A model generated the notes under the pieces. It was not told the DNA's origin and ran no database searches. It saw only the letters and a program-made list of their open reading frames with translations. A stretch of DNA of 64,000 nt. Source: Streptomyces sp. NRRL B-1347 (lineage in GTDB: Bacteria > Actinomycetota > Actinomycetes > Streptomycetales > Streptomycetaceae). Where the stretch lies: contig NZ_JOJM01000020.1 in assembly GCF_000720325.1 (NCBI RefSeq), positions 1 through 64,000 of the forward strand, given 5' to 3'. Of the stretch, positions 1-8,957 are shown piece by piece. Position 1 is the first letter of the stretch, and every line of letters begins with the position of its first letter. The position numbers and the translations under genes were made by a program.

Positions 1-76
1 CAGGGCCCGGCGGGGGCACCAGGGCCCGGCGGGGGCACCAGGGCCCGGCGGGGGCACCAGGGCCCGGCGGGGGCGC
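1..76. repeat. 19-bp GC-rich tandem repeat, four copies
   Basis: Four head-to-tail copies of a 19-bp unit, cagggcccggcgggggcac. The first three are identical and the fourth has one change (cgc for cac). The array probably continues to the left of the window. Degenerate copies run on to about position 100, just past the 3' end of the minus-strand oxidoreductase gene. A 19-bp unit is not a multiple of three, so it is unlikely to be coding. Confidence 0.85.
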
Positions 77-106
77 CAGGGGCCCGGGCGGGGCAGGGCC
101 CCGGGG

Positions 107-994
107 TCAGCCCGCCCGGACGAGGGTCAGTACGCGGGAGCCCAGTTCCAGCGCCTCCTCAGGCCCCCGTACACACTGCTGGAAGTCCACGAAACACCCC
201 TCCACCCCGGCCCCCCGGACCCCGCGCAGCACCCCCGCGATCTCCTCCGCCGAAGCCCCCGGCTTGGGGTTGTGGCGGAGTTCGCGGCGCAACGCGTCGG
301 GGTCGCGCCCGGCGCCCTCCGCCGCGCGGCGTGCGACGGTCCACAGCCCCGCGAGGGCCTCGGGCGGCAGCGTGACCCCGACCCAGCCGGCGGCGCGGCG
401 GCCGACGCGGGCCATCGCGGCGGGGCTGAAGCCGCCCAAGTACACCGGAGGACCGGCCTGTTGGACCGGCCGCAGGCCGACGTAGGAACGGGGTATGCGC
501 CAGTGCGGCCCGTCGTGCCCGAAGGTCTCCTCGGTCCAGATGCCCGCGAAGACGTCCAGGATCTCGTCGAGCCGCGCCCCGCGCTTGCCGAAGTCCGCAT
601 TCACGGCCGTGTACTCGTCGCGCAGCCAGCCGATGCCGAGCCCCACGTCCAGGCGGCCGCCGCTGACGCGGTCGAGCGTGGTCAGGGAGCGGGCGAGCAG
701 CAGCGGCGGGTACCAGGGGGCGTTGAGGGTGCTGGTGCCGAGCCGTACGCGGGTGGTCGCGGCGGCGGCGACGGTGAGGACCGTCAGGGGGTCCATGAAG
801 GTCTTGTACTCGGGCGGGTACGGGTTCTCCGGAGTGTGGCCCGGGTACAGGTCGCTGGGCGCGACCGGCGTGAGCGAGCGGTCCCCGACCCAGAGCGAGT
901 CGAACCCGGCGGCCTCCGCGTCCCGGGCGAAGGGGGCGACGGACTCTTCCCGGGCATGGGTGCCGTACTGCGGCAGGGCGATACCTATGTGCAT
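107..994 (-). CDS. LLM-class F420-dependent oxidoreductase
   Basis: 295 aa. A luciferase-like monooxygenase fold protein that probably transfers hydride with reduced coenzyme F420 in the cytoplasm; the substrate is unknown. The N-terminus MHIGIALPQYG is the typical first strand of this family, and SLWVGDR, GRLDVGLGIGWLRDEY and PVYLGG match its TIM-barrel strands. The length fits TIGR03619-like members. The start was placed at MHIGIALPQYG because 33 upstream in-frame codons are low-complexity Gly/Ala and carry no family similarity. It is divergent from the hemerythrin gene. F420 (rather than FMN) is assigned from the family and was not read from specific residues. Confidence 0.85.
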   Translation of the reverse strand: MHIGIALPQYGTHAREESVAPFARDAEAAGFDSLWVGDRSLTPVAPSDLYPGHTPENPYPPEYKTFMDPLTVLTVAAAATTRVRLGTSTLNAPWYPPLLLARSLTTLDRVSGGRLDVGLGIGWLRDEYTAVNADFGKRGARLDEILDVFAGIWTEETFGHDGPHWRIPRSYVGLRPVQQAGPPVYLGGFSPAAMARVGRRAAGWVGVTLPPEALAGLWTVARRAAEGAGRDPDALRRELRHNPKPGASAEEIAGVLRGVRGAGVEGCFVDFQQCVRGPEEALELGSRVLTLVRAG

Positions 995-1121
995 GCGCCC
1001 ATCCTGGGTGCGGGGAAGGCCCCGGACCGCGTAGCCCCACGTGTGACCCGCGCCACCAGCCACGCAAGCACCACCGGCCGCACCACCCGCCACCCGCCAC
1101 CCGCCACCCGGAGGAGGCTTT

Positions 1122-1157
1122 GCCGTTTAACGGCTGTTGACCGGTTCCGTACCGGTC
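1122..1157 (+). promoter_or_regulatory. two adjacent inverted repeats upstream of the hemerythrin gene
   Basis: gccgtt-t-aacggc (1122-1134) and gaccggt-tccgt-accggtc (1139-1157) are perfect dyads 4 bp apart, ending 17 bp before the ATG at 1175. A TTGACC element lies at 1137-1142. The arrangement looks like a repressor or activator site over the promoter of the hemerythrin-like gene, perhaps shared with the divergent oxidoreductase. The binding protein is unknown. A (ccacccg)x4 microsatellite lies just upstream at 1083-1110. Confidence 0.45.
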
Positions 1158-1174
1158 CCCGCCACAGTCTCCCC

Positions 1175-1885
1175 ATGACCAACCGCACCCTGGCCCCCGC
1201 CCCCGACCTGACCGGCATCCGCCTCGCCCACCGCGCGCTGACCGGCGACATCGAGCGCCTGGCCGCGCTGGCCGACGGCATCGCCGAGTCCGGCCGCCCG
1301 GTGTCCGGCGCGTGGGCCCGCTCCATCGCCGCGTACGTGCACCGCTACAACGTCGGCGTCCGGCACCACCACGAGAACGAGGACGCCATCCTGTGGCCGG
1401 TGATCGCGGCCGCCGTCGAACAGGCCCTGACGGACGGCTCCTTCGTCGAGGGCCTCTCCGCCGAGGGTGTCGCCGACCTCGCCTCGCTCACCGAGGACCA
1501 CACGGCCCTCGACCCGCTCCAGGACGCCTGCGACTGGGCCGCCACGCTGTTCGGCGAGGACCCCGCGCGGCACGCCCGCCGCCTCGCCGACGCCCTCGAC
1601 GCGCAGCGCGTGGCCCTCGTGGAGCACATCGCCGCTGAGGAGCGTGAGCTGTTCCCGGTCATCACGCGGCACGTCAGCGCCGCTGCCTACGCCGCCGCCG
1701 AGGCCAGGATCCGCGCGGCCACGCCCCTCGAGCACGCGCCGTGGCTGCGGGCCTGGCTGCTGTCGTTCGCCACGGTCGACGACCTGCGCGTCCTCACCCC
1801 GGGCGGCACGGCGTCCGCCCTGGCCGACACGGTGTTCCGGGTGTACGCCGAGCACGAGGTGGAGGTCTTCGGCCCGACCTCCTGA
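1175..1885 (+). CDS. hemerythrin (HHE) domain protein
   Basis: 236 aa, cytoplasmic, no signal or membrane segment. The HHE cation-binding pattern is visible in order: His in RLAHRAL near residue 15, HHHENE near 65-70, EDHTALD near 110, and EHIAAEERELF near 150. Together these can form the four-helix bundle that binds a di-iron (or O2/NO) centre. In actinobacteria such proteins are linked to oxygen or nitric-oxide sensing and redox defence; the specific role here is inferred. The ATG at 1175 was chosen because it starts the conserved domain; the upstream in-frame extension is read-through of the intergenic region. Confidence 0.85.
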   Translation: MTNRTLAPAPDLTGIRLAHRALTGDIERLAALADGIAESGRPVSGAWARSIAAYVHRYNVGVRHHHENEDAILWPVIAAAVEQALTDGSFVEGLSAEGVADLASLTEDHTALDPLQDACDWAATLFGEDPARHARRLADALDAQRVALVEHIAAEERELFPVITRHVSAAAYAAAEARIRAATPLEHAPWLRAWLLSFATVDDLRVLTPGGTASALADTVFRVYAEHEVEVFGPTS

Positions 1886-1980
1886 CGGCCGGGCGGCGGC
1901 GCCGCTTTCACGACAGGGCGGGCCACGCCCGGCGGCGGGCGTACTCCCGCCGGATTGCCCGTATTCCTTACGGTTGTCGA

Positions 1981-3426
1981 GTGGCGCTCGACTTGAGGAA
2001 ACAGGAAGCACGGCGCTCCGCGCGTCGCGACCGCGAACAGCGTGCCCACCGGCTGCTGCTCGCCGTCTGCGCGCTGTTCGCCCTCACCTCGCTCGTCCTC
2101 GTCCCGCTCGGCCTGCGGCTCGGCTGGGACGAGCTCGTCTACGCGAGCCGCTTCGGCCCGTTCGCGGGACCCGGCGCCGGGGTGCCGTTCAGCGCGCCCC
2201 GCACCCGCGGCGTGCCGCTGCTCCTCGCCCCCGTCGCCACCTGGAGCGACTCGGTCGTCCTGCTGCGCGCCTGGCTGACGCTGCTCGCGAGCGCCGCGCT
2301 CTACCTCGGCTTCCGCCCCTGGGTGCGGGCCGCGCCGGACCGCCCGGAGGCCGCCCCGGTGGCCGCGGGCCTGTACGGCAGCCTGTGGATCGCGCTGTTC
2401 TACGCGAACGCCGCGATGCCGAACCACTACACCGCCATGGGCGCCACCGGCGCGGTCGGCCTCTTCCTGCACCGCCGCCCCACCGCGCGCACCTGCGCGG
2501 GCGTCGCGGGCGGCCTCGCCCTCGCGACCCTCATGCGGCCCAACGACGGGGCCGCCGTCGCCGGACCGCTGCTGCTCGCCACGGCCCTGGTGCCGCGGTG
2601 GCGCTCGTACGCCCGCGCGGCCGCGGCCCTCACCGGCTTCGCGGCGGGCTTCCTGCCCTGGGCGATCGAGGCCCACGTTCGCTTCGGTGGCGTGCGCGAA
2701 CGTCTCAGCTCCGCGAGCGAAGTCCAGGGCGGGCTCCGGCTCACCGACTCCGCGCTGCACCTGTTCACCGTCATCGACGGGCCGCTGCTGTGCCGCCCGT
2801 GCTCCGGCGACGGGGTGCGGCCGACCGCCCTGGAGTGGTGGCTGCTGCTCGCCGTCCTGGTGCCGCTCGGCCTGTGGTCGGTGCGCGGGCTTCGGCGCAC
2901 GGCCGCCGGGGGGCTGCTCGCCGTGGCCGTCGGGGTCTCGGTCGCGCTGCCGTACGTGCTCGTCGTGCCGTACACCGCGCCGCGGTTCCTGCTGCCCACG
3001 CACGCGCTGTTCGCGGTGCCCGCCGCCTTCGGGGTGCTCGCGGCGGTCCGGGTGGCGCGGCGCGCGCGGCTGCGGGAGCTCGCCGTGGGCGCGCTCGTCC
3101 TGGCCCTGGCGGCCCATCTGACCGTGCAGTTGACCACGGTCGCCGCCAACCACCGCGTCCAGGAGTCCGCGCGGCGCGACTGGGCGCGGGTCGCCGGGGT
3201 CCTGCACGAGCAGGGCGTACGGGCGCCCTGTCTGCTCGGCGGCAACACGTCCGTGATTCCGCTCGCGTACGCCGCGGACTGCGAGCCCTCGCCCCGCGGA
3301 GCCGAACGACGGCCAGATGCCCTGGTCATGAGGTCGGCCCCGGCACCGGCCTGGGCCCGGTCCTGGACCCGGGTGCCGGTTCCGGATACGTACTCGTCCG
3401 GCTGGGTCGTGTACGTACGGCCCTGA
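1981..3426 (+). CDS. multi-spanning membrane protein, GT-C glycosyltransferase-like
   Basis: 481 aa. An Arg-rich N-terminus (about residues 1-22) precedes roughly ten hydrophobic segments. LGWDELVYASR after the first segment places an Asp-Glu pair in the first extracytoplasmic loop, the usual position of the catalytic acids in GT39/GT-C mannosyltransferases and ArnT-like enzymes. The family assignment rests on this layout only. The GTG at 1981 begins VALDLRKQE. No clear Shine-Dalgarno is seen, but tacggt at 1969-1974 sits 6 nt upstream, which would suit a leaderless transcript. The C-terminus lacks a recognisable domain. It follows the hemerythrin gene by 95 nt. Confidence 0.6.
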   Translation: MALDLRKQEARRSARRDREQRAHRLLLAVCALFALTSLVLVPLGLRLGWDELVYASRFGPFAGPGAGVPFSAPRTRGVPLLLAPVATWSDSVVLLRAWLTLLASAALYLGFRPWVRAAPDRPEAAPVAAGLYGSLWIALFYANAAMPNHYTAMGATGAVGLFLHRRPTARTCAGVAGGLALATLMRPNDGAAVAGPLLLATALVPRWRSYARAAAALTGFAAGFLPWAIEAHVRFGGVRERLSSASEVQGGLRLTDSALHLFTVIDGPLLCRPCSGDGVRPTALEWWLLLAVLVPLGLWSVRGLRRTAAGGLLAVAVGVSVALPYVLVVPYTAPRFLLPTHALFAVPAAFGVLAAVRVARRARLRELAVGALVLALAAHLTVQLTTVAANHRVQESARRDWARVAGVLHEQGVRAPCLLGGNTSVIPLAYAADCEPSPRGAERRPDALVMRSAPAPAWARSWTRVPVPDTYSSGWVVYVRP

Positions 3427-3534
3427 CGGCTGCCCCGTACCGGCCGTCGGGCGCGCCCCCGCGGATCCCCCCACACGCACCCGAAGAGCGCACGGAATGC
3501 GGAACTACGCGTCCGGATCCCGCTCTTGACGTGA

Positions 3535-4599
<1,065 letters not shown>

Positions 4600-4656
4600 C
4601 TCCCGGCGGGAGCGGGGCACCCTCGCCCCGTAGGCGATGACCATCCCTGGACGGAG

Positions 4657-4691
4657 ATCCTTGCGCGTGCATATAGTGCACGCGCAAGGAT
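4657..4691. promoter_or_regulatory. perfect 15-bp inverted repeat (operator or terminator)
   Basis: atccttgcgcgtgca-tatag-tgcacgcgcaaggat: two perfect 15-bp arms around a 5-bp spacer, ending 24 nt before the ATG of the FMN reductase gene and 57 nt after the aminopeptidase stop. The spacer contains tata, which could be part of a -10 element, so a dimeric repressor bound here would block transcription. No T-run follows it, which favours an operator over an intrinsic terminator, though termination of the aminopeptidase transcript is not excluded. No regulator gene is adjacent. Confidence 0.6.
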
Positions 4692-4715
4692 TCGTCGCAC
4701 TGCCCAGGGGGCCCC

Positions 4716-5312
4716 ATGACCCGCACGTTCCTGTTCGTCCTCGGCAGCGCCCGCCCCGAGGGCAACACCGAGCTCCTGGCCCGCAGGGCCGCCGAGCAGC
4801 TGCCCCCGGACGTCGAGCAGCGCTGGCTCAGCCTCGCCGACCACCCGCTCCCCGACTTCCAGGACCTGCGCCACCACGCGTCGCACGAGCGCGCCCGCCC
4901 GCTGCCCGTCGGCGACACCGAGGCCCTGCTCCTGGAGGCCACGCTCGACGCCACGGACATCGTCATCGTGTCCCCGCTGTACTGGTACTCGGTCTCGGCC
5001 TCCGTCAAGCGCTACCTCGACTACTGGGACGCCTGGCTGGAGGTCCCGGAGCTCGGCTTCCAGGACACCATGAAGGGCCGCACCCTGTGGGGCGTGACCA
5101 CGCTCGCGCACCGCGAGGAGGAGGTCGCGGAGCCGCTGATCGGCACGCTGCGCTACTCGGCCGCGTACTTCCCGATGCGCTTCGGCGGCGTCCTGCTCGG
5201 CAACGGCACCCGGCCCGGGCAGGTGCTCGACGACACCGAGGCGCTGGCCCGCGCCAAGACGTTCTTCGCCCAGGAGCCGCCGCTCGCGCGCTACCCGTAC
5301 GACACCGAGTGA
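4716..5312 (+). CDS. NAD(P)H-dependent FMN reductase / flavodoxin-fold oxidoreductase
   Basis: 198 aa cytoplasmic flavoprotein. The first strand and phosphate-binding loop read FLFVLGSARPEGNTELLARRAA, and SPLYWYSVSASVKRYLDYW matches the flavin-contacting strand-helix of the NADPH-dependent FMN reductase family. The substrate (quinone, azo compound, chromate or flavin) cannot be told. The start is the ATG at 4716. The gene is convergent with the ABC permease, and its TGA is one arm of a 16-bp palindrome whose other arm is the permease stop. Regulation probably acts through the long inverted repeat at 4657-4691. Confidence 0.8.
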   Translation: MTRTFLFVLGSARPEGNTELLARRAAEQLPPDVEQRWLSLADHPLPDFQDLRHHASHERARPLPVGDTEALLLEATLDATDIVIVSPLYWYSVSASVKRYLDYWDAWLEVPELGFQDTMKGRTLWGVTTLAHREEEVAEPLIGTLRYSAAYFPMRFGGVLLGNGTRPGQVLDDTEALARAKTFFAQEPPLARYPYDTE

Positions 5313-5325
5313 CCGGCGCCGGTCA
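5310..5325. other. 16-bp palindrome joining two convergent stop codons
   Basis: tgaccggcgccggtca is perfectly self-complementary. Its left tga is the stop of the plus-strand FMN reductase gene and its right tca is the stop of the minus-strand permease gene, so the two genes are separated by only 10 bp. It may act as a weak bidirectional terminator, although no loop-plus-T-run structure is present. Confidence 0.7.
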
Positions 5326-6318
5326 GCTCGCGATGTCCTTCGCCCCGAACCGCGCCCACGCCGCCGAGCCGAACACGCCCGCGTACAGCGCCTGAAGGCC
5401 GAGGTTCTTCACCAGGTCGTCCCAGTAGACCGGGTCGCGCACGAGGTCGGCGAAGGACAGCCAGTAGTGCGGGAACAGGTACGGGTGGACAGCGTGCAGC
5501 TGCGGGATCTGGTCGACGATCTGGACGGTGATGAGCAGGCCCACCGTCGTCGCCATCGCGGCGATGCCGCTGCTCGTCAGCGTCGACACGAAGAGCCCGA
5601 GCGCCGCCACGCCGATCAGTGAGGCGGCGACCACGAGCGCGATGAGCAGCGCCCGCAACAGCCCGTCGGTGAAGCTGATGCGCGTGCCGGAGATCGTCGT
5701 GACCTCCCCCAGCGGGAAGAGCAGGGCGCCGACCGCGAGCGCCGACACGGCCACGACCAGGGTCGCGACCACGCAGAAGGCCAGCGTGGTCGCGTACTTG
5801 GCGAGCAGCAGCCGGGTGCGGCCCGCGGGCGCGACCAGGAGGTAGCGCAGCGTGCCCGCGCTGGCCTCGCCCGCGATCGCGTCGCCCGCGACGACGCCGA
5901 CCGCCATCGGCAGGAAGAACGGCAGCGTCGCGGCGAGCGCCGTGAAGACCAGGAACAGACCGTTGTTGGTGACCTGCGCGATGAACGCGGGGCCCTCGCC
6001 GTCCGGGCCGCCCGCGCCGACCGAACCGCCGTCGCTGGTCTCGATCTTCACCGCGATGCCCACGAGGATCGGCACGGCGGCCAGGACCGCGAGCAGCGCG
6101 AGGGTGCGCCAGCGCCGGAAGGTCACGGACAGCTCGCTGCGGAACAGGCCGAGGCTCCACAGGAGGCTGGGCGTGCGGGGCGCGCCGCCCGCCTTTCCCT
6201 TCCCCTTCCCCGTGTGGCTCCCGCCCGTCACGCCGGTCTCTGGTGTCATACCGGTCCCTGATGTCATACCGGCCTCTGCTGTCGTGCCGTTCCCTGGTGT
6301 CACTTCAGCCCGCGACAT
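5323..6318 (-). CDS. ABC transporter permease
   Basis: 331 aa. The integral membrane partner of the ATPase encoded immediately upstream. Roughly seven hydrophobic stretches follow LGLFRSELSVTFRRWRT at about residue 55, and GDAIAGEASAGTLRYLLVAPAGRTRLLLAKY is the conserved cytoplasmic coupling stretch of ABC-2/NatB-type exporters. A large extracytoplasmic loop lies between segments 1 and 2. The gene overlaps the ATPase stop by 14 nt, so translation is coupled. The first 35 residues are a Thr/Gly/Met hexapeptide repeat coded by an 18-bp DNA repeat and contain several in-frame ATGs, so the true start is uncertain. The exported substrate is unknown. Confidence 0.85.
   Translation of the reverse strand: MSRAEVTPGNGTTAEAGMTSGTGMTPETGVTGGSHTGKGKGKAGGAPRTPSLLWSLGLFRSELSVTFRRWRTLALLAVLAAVPILVGIAVKIETSDGGSVGAGGPDGEGPAFIAQVTNNGLFLVFTALAATLPFFLPMAVGVVAGDAIAGEASAGTLRYLLVAPAGRTRLLLAKYATTLAFCVVATLVVAVSALAVGALLFPLGEVTTISGTRISFTDGLLRALLIALVVAASLIGVAALGLFVSTLTSSGIAAMATTVGLLITVQIVDQIPQLHAVHPYLFPHYWLSFADLVRDPVYWDDLVKNLGLQALYAGVFGSAAWARFGAKDIAS
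6227..6298 (-). repeat. 18-bp in-frame repeat, four copies, in the permease N-terminus
   Basis: Four consecutive 18-bp units (6227-6244, 6245-6262, 6263-6280, 6281-6298) of the form gtcataccggtccctgat with a few changes. Being a multiple of three, the array encodes degenerate hexapeptides of pattern T-x-x-x-G-(T/M/V) at the start of the ABC permease. A partial fifth unit lies at the start codon. Confidence 0.85.
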
Positions 6319-7285
6319 CGAATCCCTCTCCCGTCAGCGCCACGAACGCGTCCTCCAGGGAGGCCCGTTCGACGCCGAAGCCGCGGACGCGGACGCCCGC
6401 GTCGACCAATGCGGCGGTCACGTCGGCGAGCTCCGGGACGCGGTCCGTACCCGGTGGCTCGCCCGTCACCCGGTCCTCCTCGACGACGACGTCCGCGACG
6501 CCGTGCTCCTTCAGGACCCGGGCGGCGTCGGCGGTGTCCGGCGTCGTCACGACGAGCCGTCCCCGCGCGCCCGCGGCGAGGTCGGCCACCGGGCCCTGGG
6601 TGATCAGACGGCCCTGCGCCATCACCGCGGCGTGCGTGCACACCTGCTCGATCTCGTCGAGCAGGTGCGAGGACAGGAAGACCGTCGTGCCGTCGGACGC
6701 CAGCTCCCGCACCAGCGAGCGGATCTCCCGCATGCCCTGCGGGTCGAGGCCGTTCGTCGGCTCGTCGAGCACCAGCAGCTCGCGCGGCTGGAGCAGCGCC
6801 GTGGCCAGGCCGAGCCGCTGCTTCATGCCCAGCGAGTACGCCTTGGCCTTCTTGCCCGCGGCGGCGGTCAGGCCGACCCGGTCGAGCGCGGCCTCGGCGC
6901 GGGCGCTGCGGGTGCGGGGGTCCGCCGTCGGGTCGGCGGCGTCGTACCTGCGGAGGTTCTCGCGCCCCGAGAGGAAGCCGTAGAGGGCCGGGCCCTCGAT
7001 GAGCGCGCCCACGCGCGGGAGCACGGTGCGCTGCGCGCGCGGCATGGGCCTGCCGAGCACCGAAGCCCGGCCCGACGTCGGCTCGATGAGGCCCATCAGC
7101 ATGCGGATGGTCGTGGTCTTGCCCGAGCCGTTGGGCCCGAGGAAGCCGAAGACGCTGCCGCGCGGCACGACGAGGCTCAGTCTGTCCACGGCGAGGTGCT
7201 TGCCGTACCGCTTCGTCAGCGCGGAGGTCTCGATCACGCTGTCGCCGCGTGCGCTGCCGCGCGGGTCCCCGTCGGTGCTCGGCAC
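6305..7285 (-). CDS. ABC transporter ATP-binding protein
   Basis: 326 aa. Drives export through the permease encoded by the overlapping downstream gene. Walker A is GPNGSGKTT (about residue 50), the signature is YSLGMKQRLGLA (about 150), Walker B is LLVLDEPTNGLDP (about 170) and the H-loop is SSHLLDE. The C-terminal 90 residues resemble the DUF4162-like tail of drug/lipid exporter ATPases such as DrrA or NatA. The first 16 residues are not part of the fold, so a start at VIETSALTKRYG is possible. It probably follows the LolA-like gene in one transcription unit, with a 146-nt gap holding a stem-loop. Confidence 0.92.
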   Translation of the reverse strand: MPSTDGDPRGSARGDSVIETSALTKRYGKHLAVDRLSLVVPRGSVFGFLGPNGSGKTTTIRMLMGLIEPTSGRASVLGRPMPRAQRTVLPRVGALIEGPALYGFLSGRENLRRYDAADPTADPRTRSARAEAALDRVGLTAAAGKKAKAYSLGMKQRLGLATALLQPRELLVLDEPTNGLDPQGMREIRSLVRELASDGTTVFLSSHLLDEIEQVCTHAAVMAQGRLITQGPVADLAAGARGRLVVTTPDTADAARVLKEHGVADVVVEEDRVTGEPPGTDRVPELADVTAALVDAGVRVRGFGVERASLEDAFVALTGEGFDVAG

Positions 7286-7376
7286 CCGTTTCCTCCTGTC
7301 GTCCGGCCGCCGGCCGGTGGTCGTGCCGGGCTCGGCGCCGCCGGTGGGGTCAGGGGCCGAGCACCGCCGCGGCGGA

Positions 7377-7398
7377 CCGGGGGGTGTCGCCCCCCCGG
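7377..7398 (-). terminator. stem-loop between the LolA-like gene and the ABC genes
   Basis: ccgggggg-tgtcgc-ccccccgg, a perfect 8-bp stem 33 nt after the stop of the LolA-like gene on the minus strand. There is no clear T-run. It may be a weak terminator or attenuator that sets the ratio of the LolA-like protein to the ABC transporter. Confidence 0.4.
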
Positions 7399-7431
7399 CC
7401 CGCCGCCCTGTCGTCCGTCAATGGCCCACGC

Positions 7432-8640
7432 TCAGCGGTTCGCCGCCTTCACCAGGGCGTCCTTCGTCACCGCGCCCACGTACACCTTGCCGTCGTCGGT
7501 GACCAGGGCGTTGATCAGGCGGGTCTTGAAGACCGTGCCCGAGCCGAAGTCGCCGCTGACCTTGTCGCCGAGCGAGTCGAGGAACCGCTGGGCGTCCGCG
7601 GGGACGTCGGCGGAGCCGGACGCGGGCAGGCCCTGGCCGCCGGGCAGCTTCAGCTCGGCGACGGACGTCCAGCCCTCGCCGATGACGTTGACCTCGGGCT
7701 CCGCGCCCTTGAAGGCACCGGCTCCGGGCTTGCCCGCCTTGCCGTCCGCCTCGGTGACCTTCGTGCCCTTCGCGGGCTTGAAGTCGAAGGTGGCCGCGGA
7801 CGGCTTGGCGAAGTCGACCTTGGTGAAGCCGACGTCGACGACCGCCGCGCCGCCGCTCGCCGGGGTGAGCGTGAACTTCAGCGGCGTACCCGTCTTGGCG
7901 TCGACCGCGATGGTGATCTGGCCGACCGTGGTGCCGGAGTCCTTCGGCTTGAGCACCAGGCGGTACGCGTCGCGGCCCGCGACCTTCGCGCTGCCGTCGA
8001 CCTTCACCGACGTCGTCTTGTCGGCCGCCTTCAGGGCCTCCCGCGCGAACTCCTTGGGCGTCGACGGGACGTCCTTCGGCAGGTCGCCCTTCTCGCCGGC
8101 CCGGTCGCCGTGCTTTCCGGTGTCCTTCGTGTGGTGCGCCTCGTTCGACGCGCTGTCGTACGCCCATACGTCGTCGCCGTTGCGGATCACGCTGTACTCG
8201 GCGGCGTCGTCCAGGACGGAGACCTTCTGCTTGTCGGGGCCGTCCGCCGCGACGCGCAGCGTGTGCGAGCCGGACGCCAGCTCCATCAGCTTGGCCGCCG
8301 GGTCGGCGGCCGAGCCCTCGCCGTCCGCCCCGCCGCCACCGCCCGCGCCGCCCGGCGCGAAGGCGCCGCCGCCGAAGGACGGCAGGCCCAGATCCGTGTT
8401 GATCTTCACGGTGCCGGACAGCTGCTCGGTGTCCGACGCGGCGATCTTCTCGATGAGTTCCTGTGCGGTCAGCTTCGGCAGGTCCGGGTCGCCGCCGGAC
8501 GCGAGCGCCGGGACCAGCCCGATGGTCGCCGCCGCCACCCCCGCCACCGCGACCGGGACGAGGTAGCGCGCCGCCTTGCGGCGACCCGCGCTCAGCTCCT
8601 CGGCGTCGGTCGTGCCCTGCTCCGGTTCGTACGGTGCCAT
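7432..8640 (-). CDS. secreted/membrane-anchored LolA-like protein
   Basis: 402 aa. A short cytoplasmic N-terminus with RRKAARY is followed by one hydrophobic segment (about residues 25-45) that acts as anchor or uncleaved signal. The outside part begins PKLTAQELIEKIAASDTEQLSGTVK, the pattern of DUF2092/LolA-type lipid-binding half-barrels of actinobacterial lipoproteins. No lipobox cysteine is seen. A Gly-rich insert lies near residues 75-95. It sits directly upstream of an ABC exporter, so it may present a lipid or peptide to it; this is inference. The ATG at 8640 is chosen because ggaggt lies 10 nt upstream; an in-frame upstream ATG lacks such a site. Confidence 0.7.
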   Translation of the reverse strand: MAPYEPEQGTTDAEELSAGRRKAARYLVPVAVAGVAAATIGLVPALASGGDPDLPKLTAQELIEKIAASDTEQLSGTVKINTDLGLPSFGGGAFAPGGAGGGGGADGEGSAADPAAKLMELASGSHTLRVAADGPDKQKVSVLDDAAEYSVIRNGDDVWAYDSASNEAHHTKDTGKHGDRAGEKGDLPKDVPSTPKEFAREALKAADKTTSVKVDGSAKVAGRDAYRLVLKPKDSGTTVGQITIAVDAKTGTPLKFTLTPASGGAAVVDVGFTKVDFAKPSAATFDFKPAKGTKVTEADGKAGKPGAGAFKGAEPEVNVIGEGWTSVAELKLPGGQGLPASGSADVPADAQRFLDSLGDKVSGDFGSGTVFKTRLINALVTDDGKVYVGAVTKDALVKAANR

Positions 8641-8957
8641 TGTGTGCCTTACCTCCGTGGTCGGCGGCGGCTTTCCGTTTCGTACACGCGCTCGTCCACC
8701 CCGCGCCGCCATTCTCACCCGAATTGGTCAGGAGTGGTGGTCCCTGTTCGCCTTTCGACTGTCTCCATCCGACCAAATCGGCCAGCGGGAAGCGTCAGAC
8801 CGCGGGAGCAACTCCGCGTACTGCTACGGGATGACAAAAGAGGGCGGCGCCTCCCCCGTCCCGTAAGGGGAGGCGCCGCCCTGGAGGTGACGACCGGCCC
8901 GCCGGGGGTCTGCCGGGTCGGTCGTCCGCACAGTGGTTCAAGGGGCCCCGCGCCGGG
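8641..8957. other. 317-nt intergenic region
   Basis: No supported gene. The right part holds the terminator of the CHRD gene (8841-8882). The left part, which is less GC-rich (gaattggtcagg, gaccaaatcgg), should carry the minus-strand promoter of the LolA-like gene, but no -35/-10 pair stands out. Confidence 0.5.
8841..8882 (-). terminator. intrinsic terminator of the CHRD/DUF3455 gene
   Basis: Perfect 16-bp arms agggcggcgcctcccc (8841-8856) and ggggaggcgccgccct (8867-8882) with a 10-nt loop. Read on the minus strand the stem is followed by cttttgtcat, a short U-tract, and it lies 75 nt after the CHRD gene stop. This is the cleanest Rho-independent terminator in the window. Confidence 0.85.

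Noticed and set aside
1-100. CRISPR-like array at the left edge.
   Set aside because: The units are directly tandem with no spacers and there are no cas genes, so it is a minisatellite.
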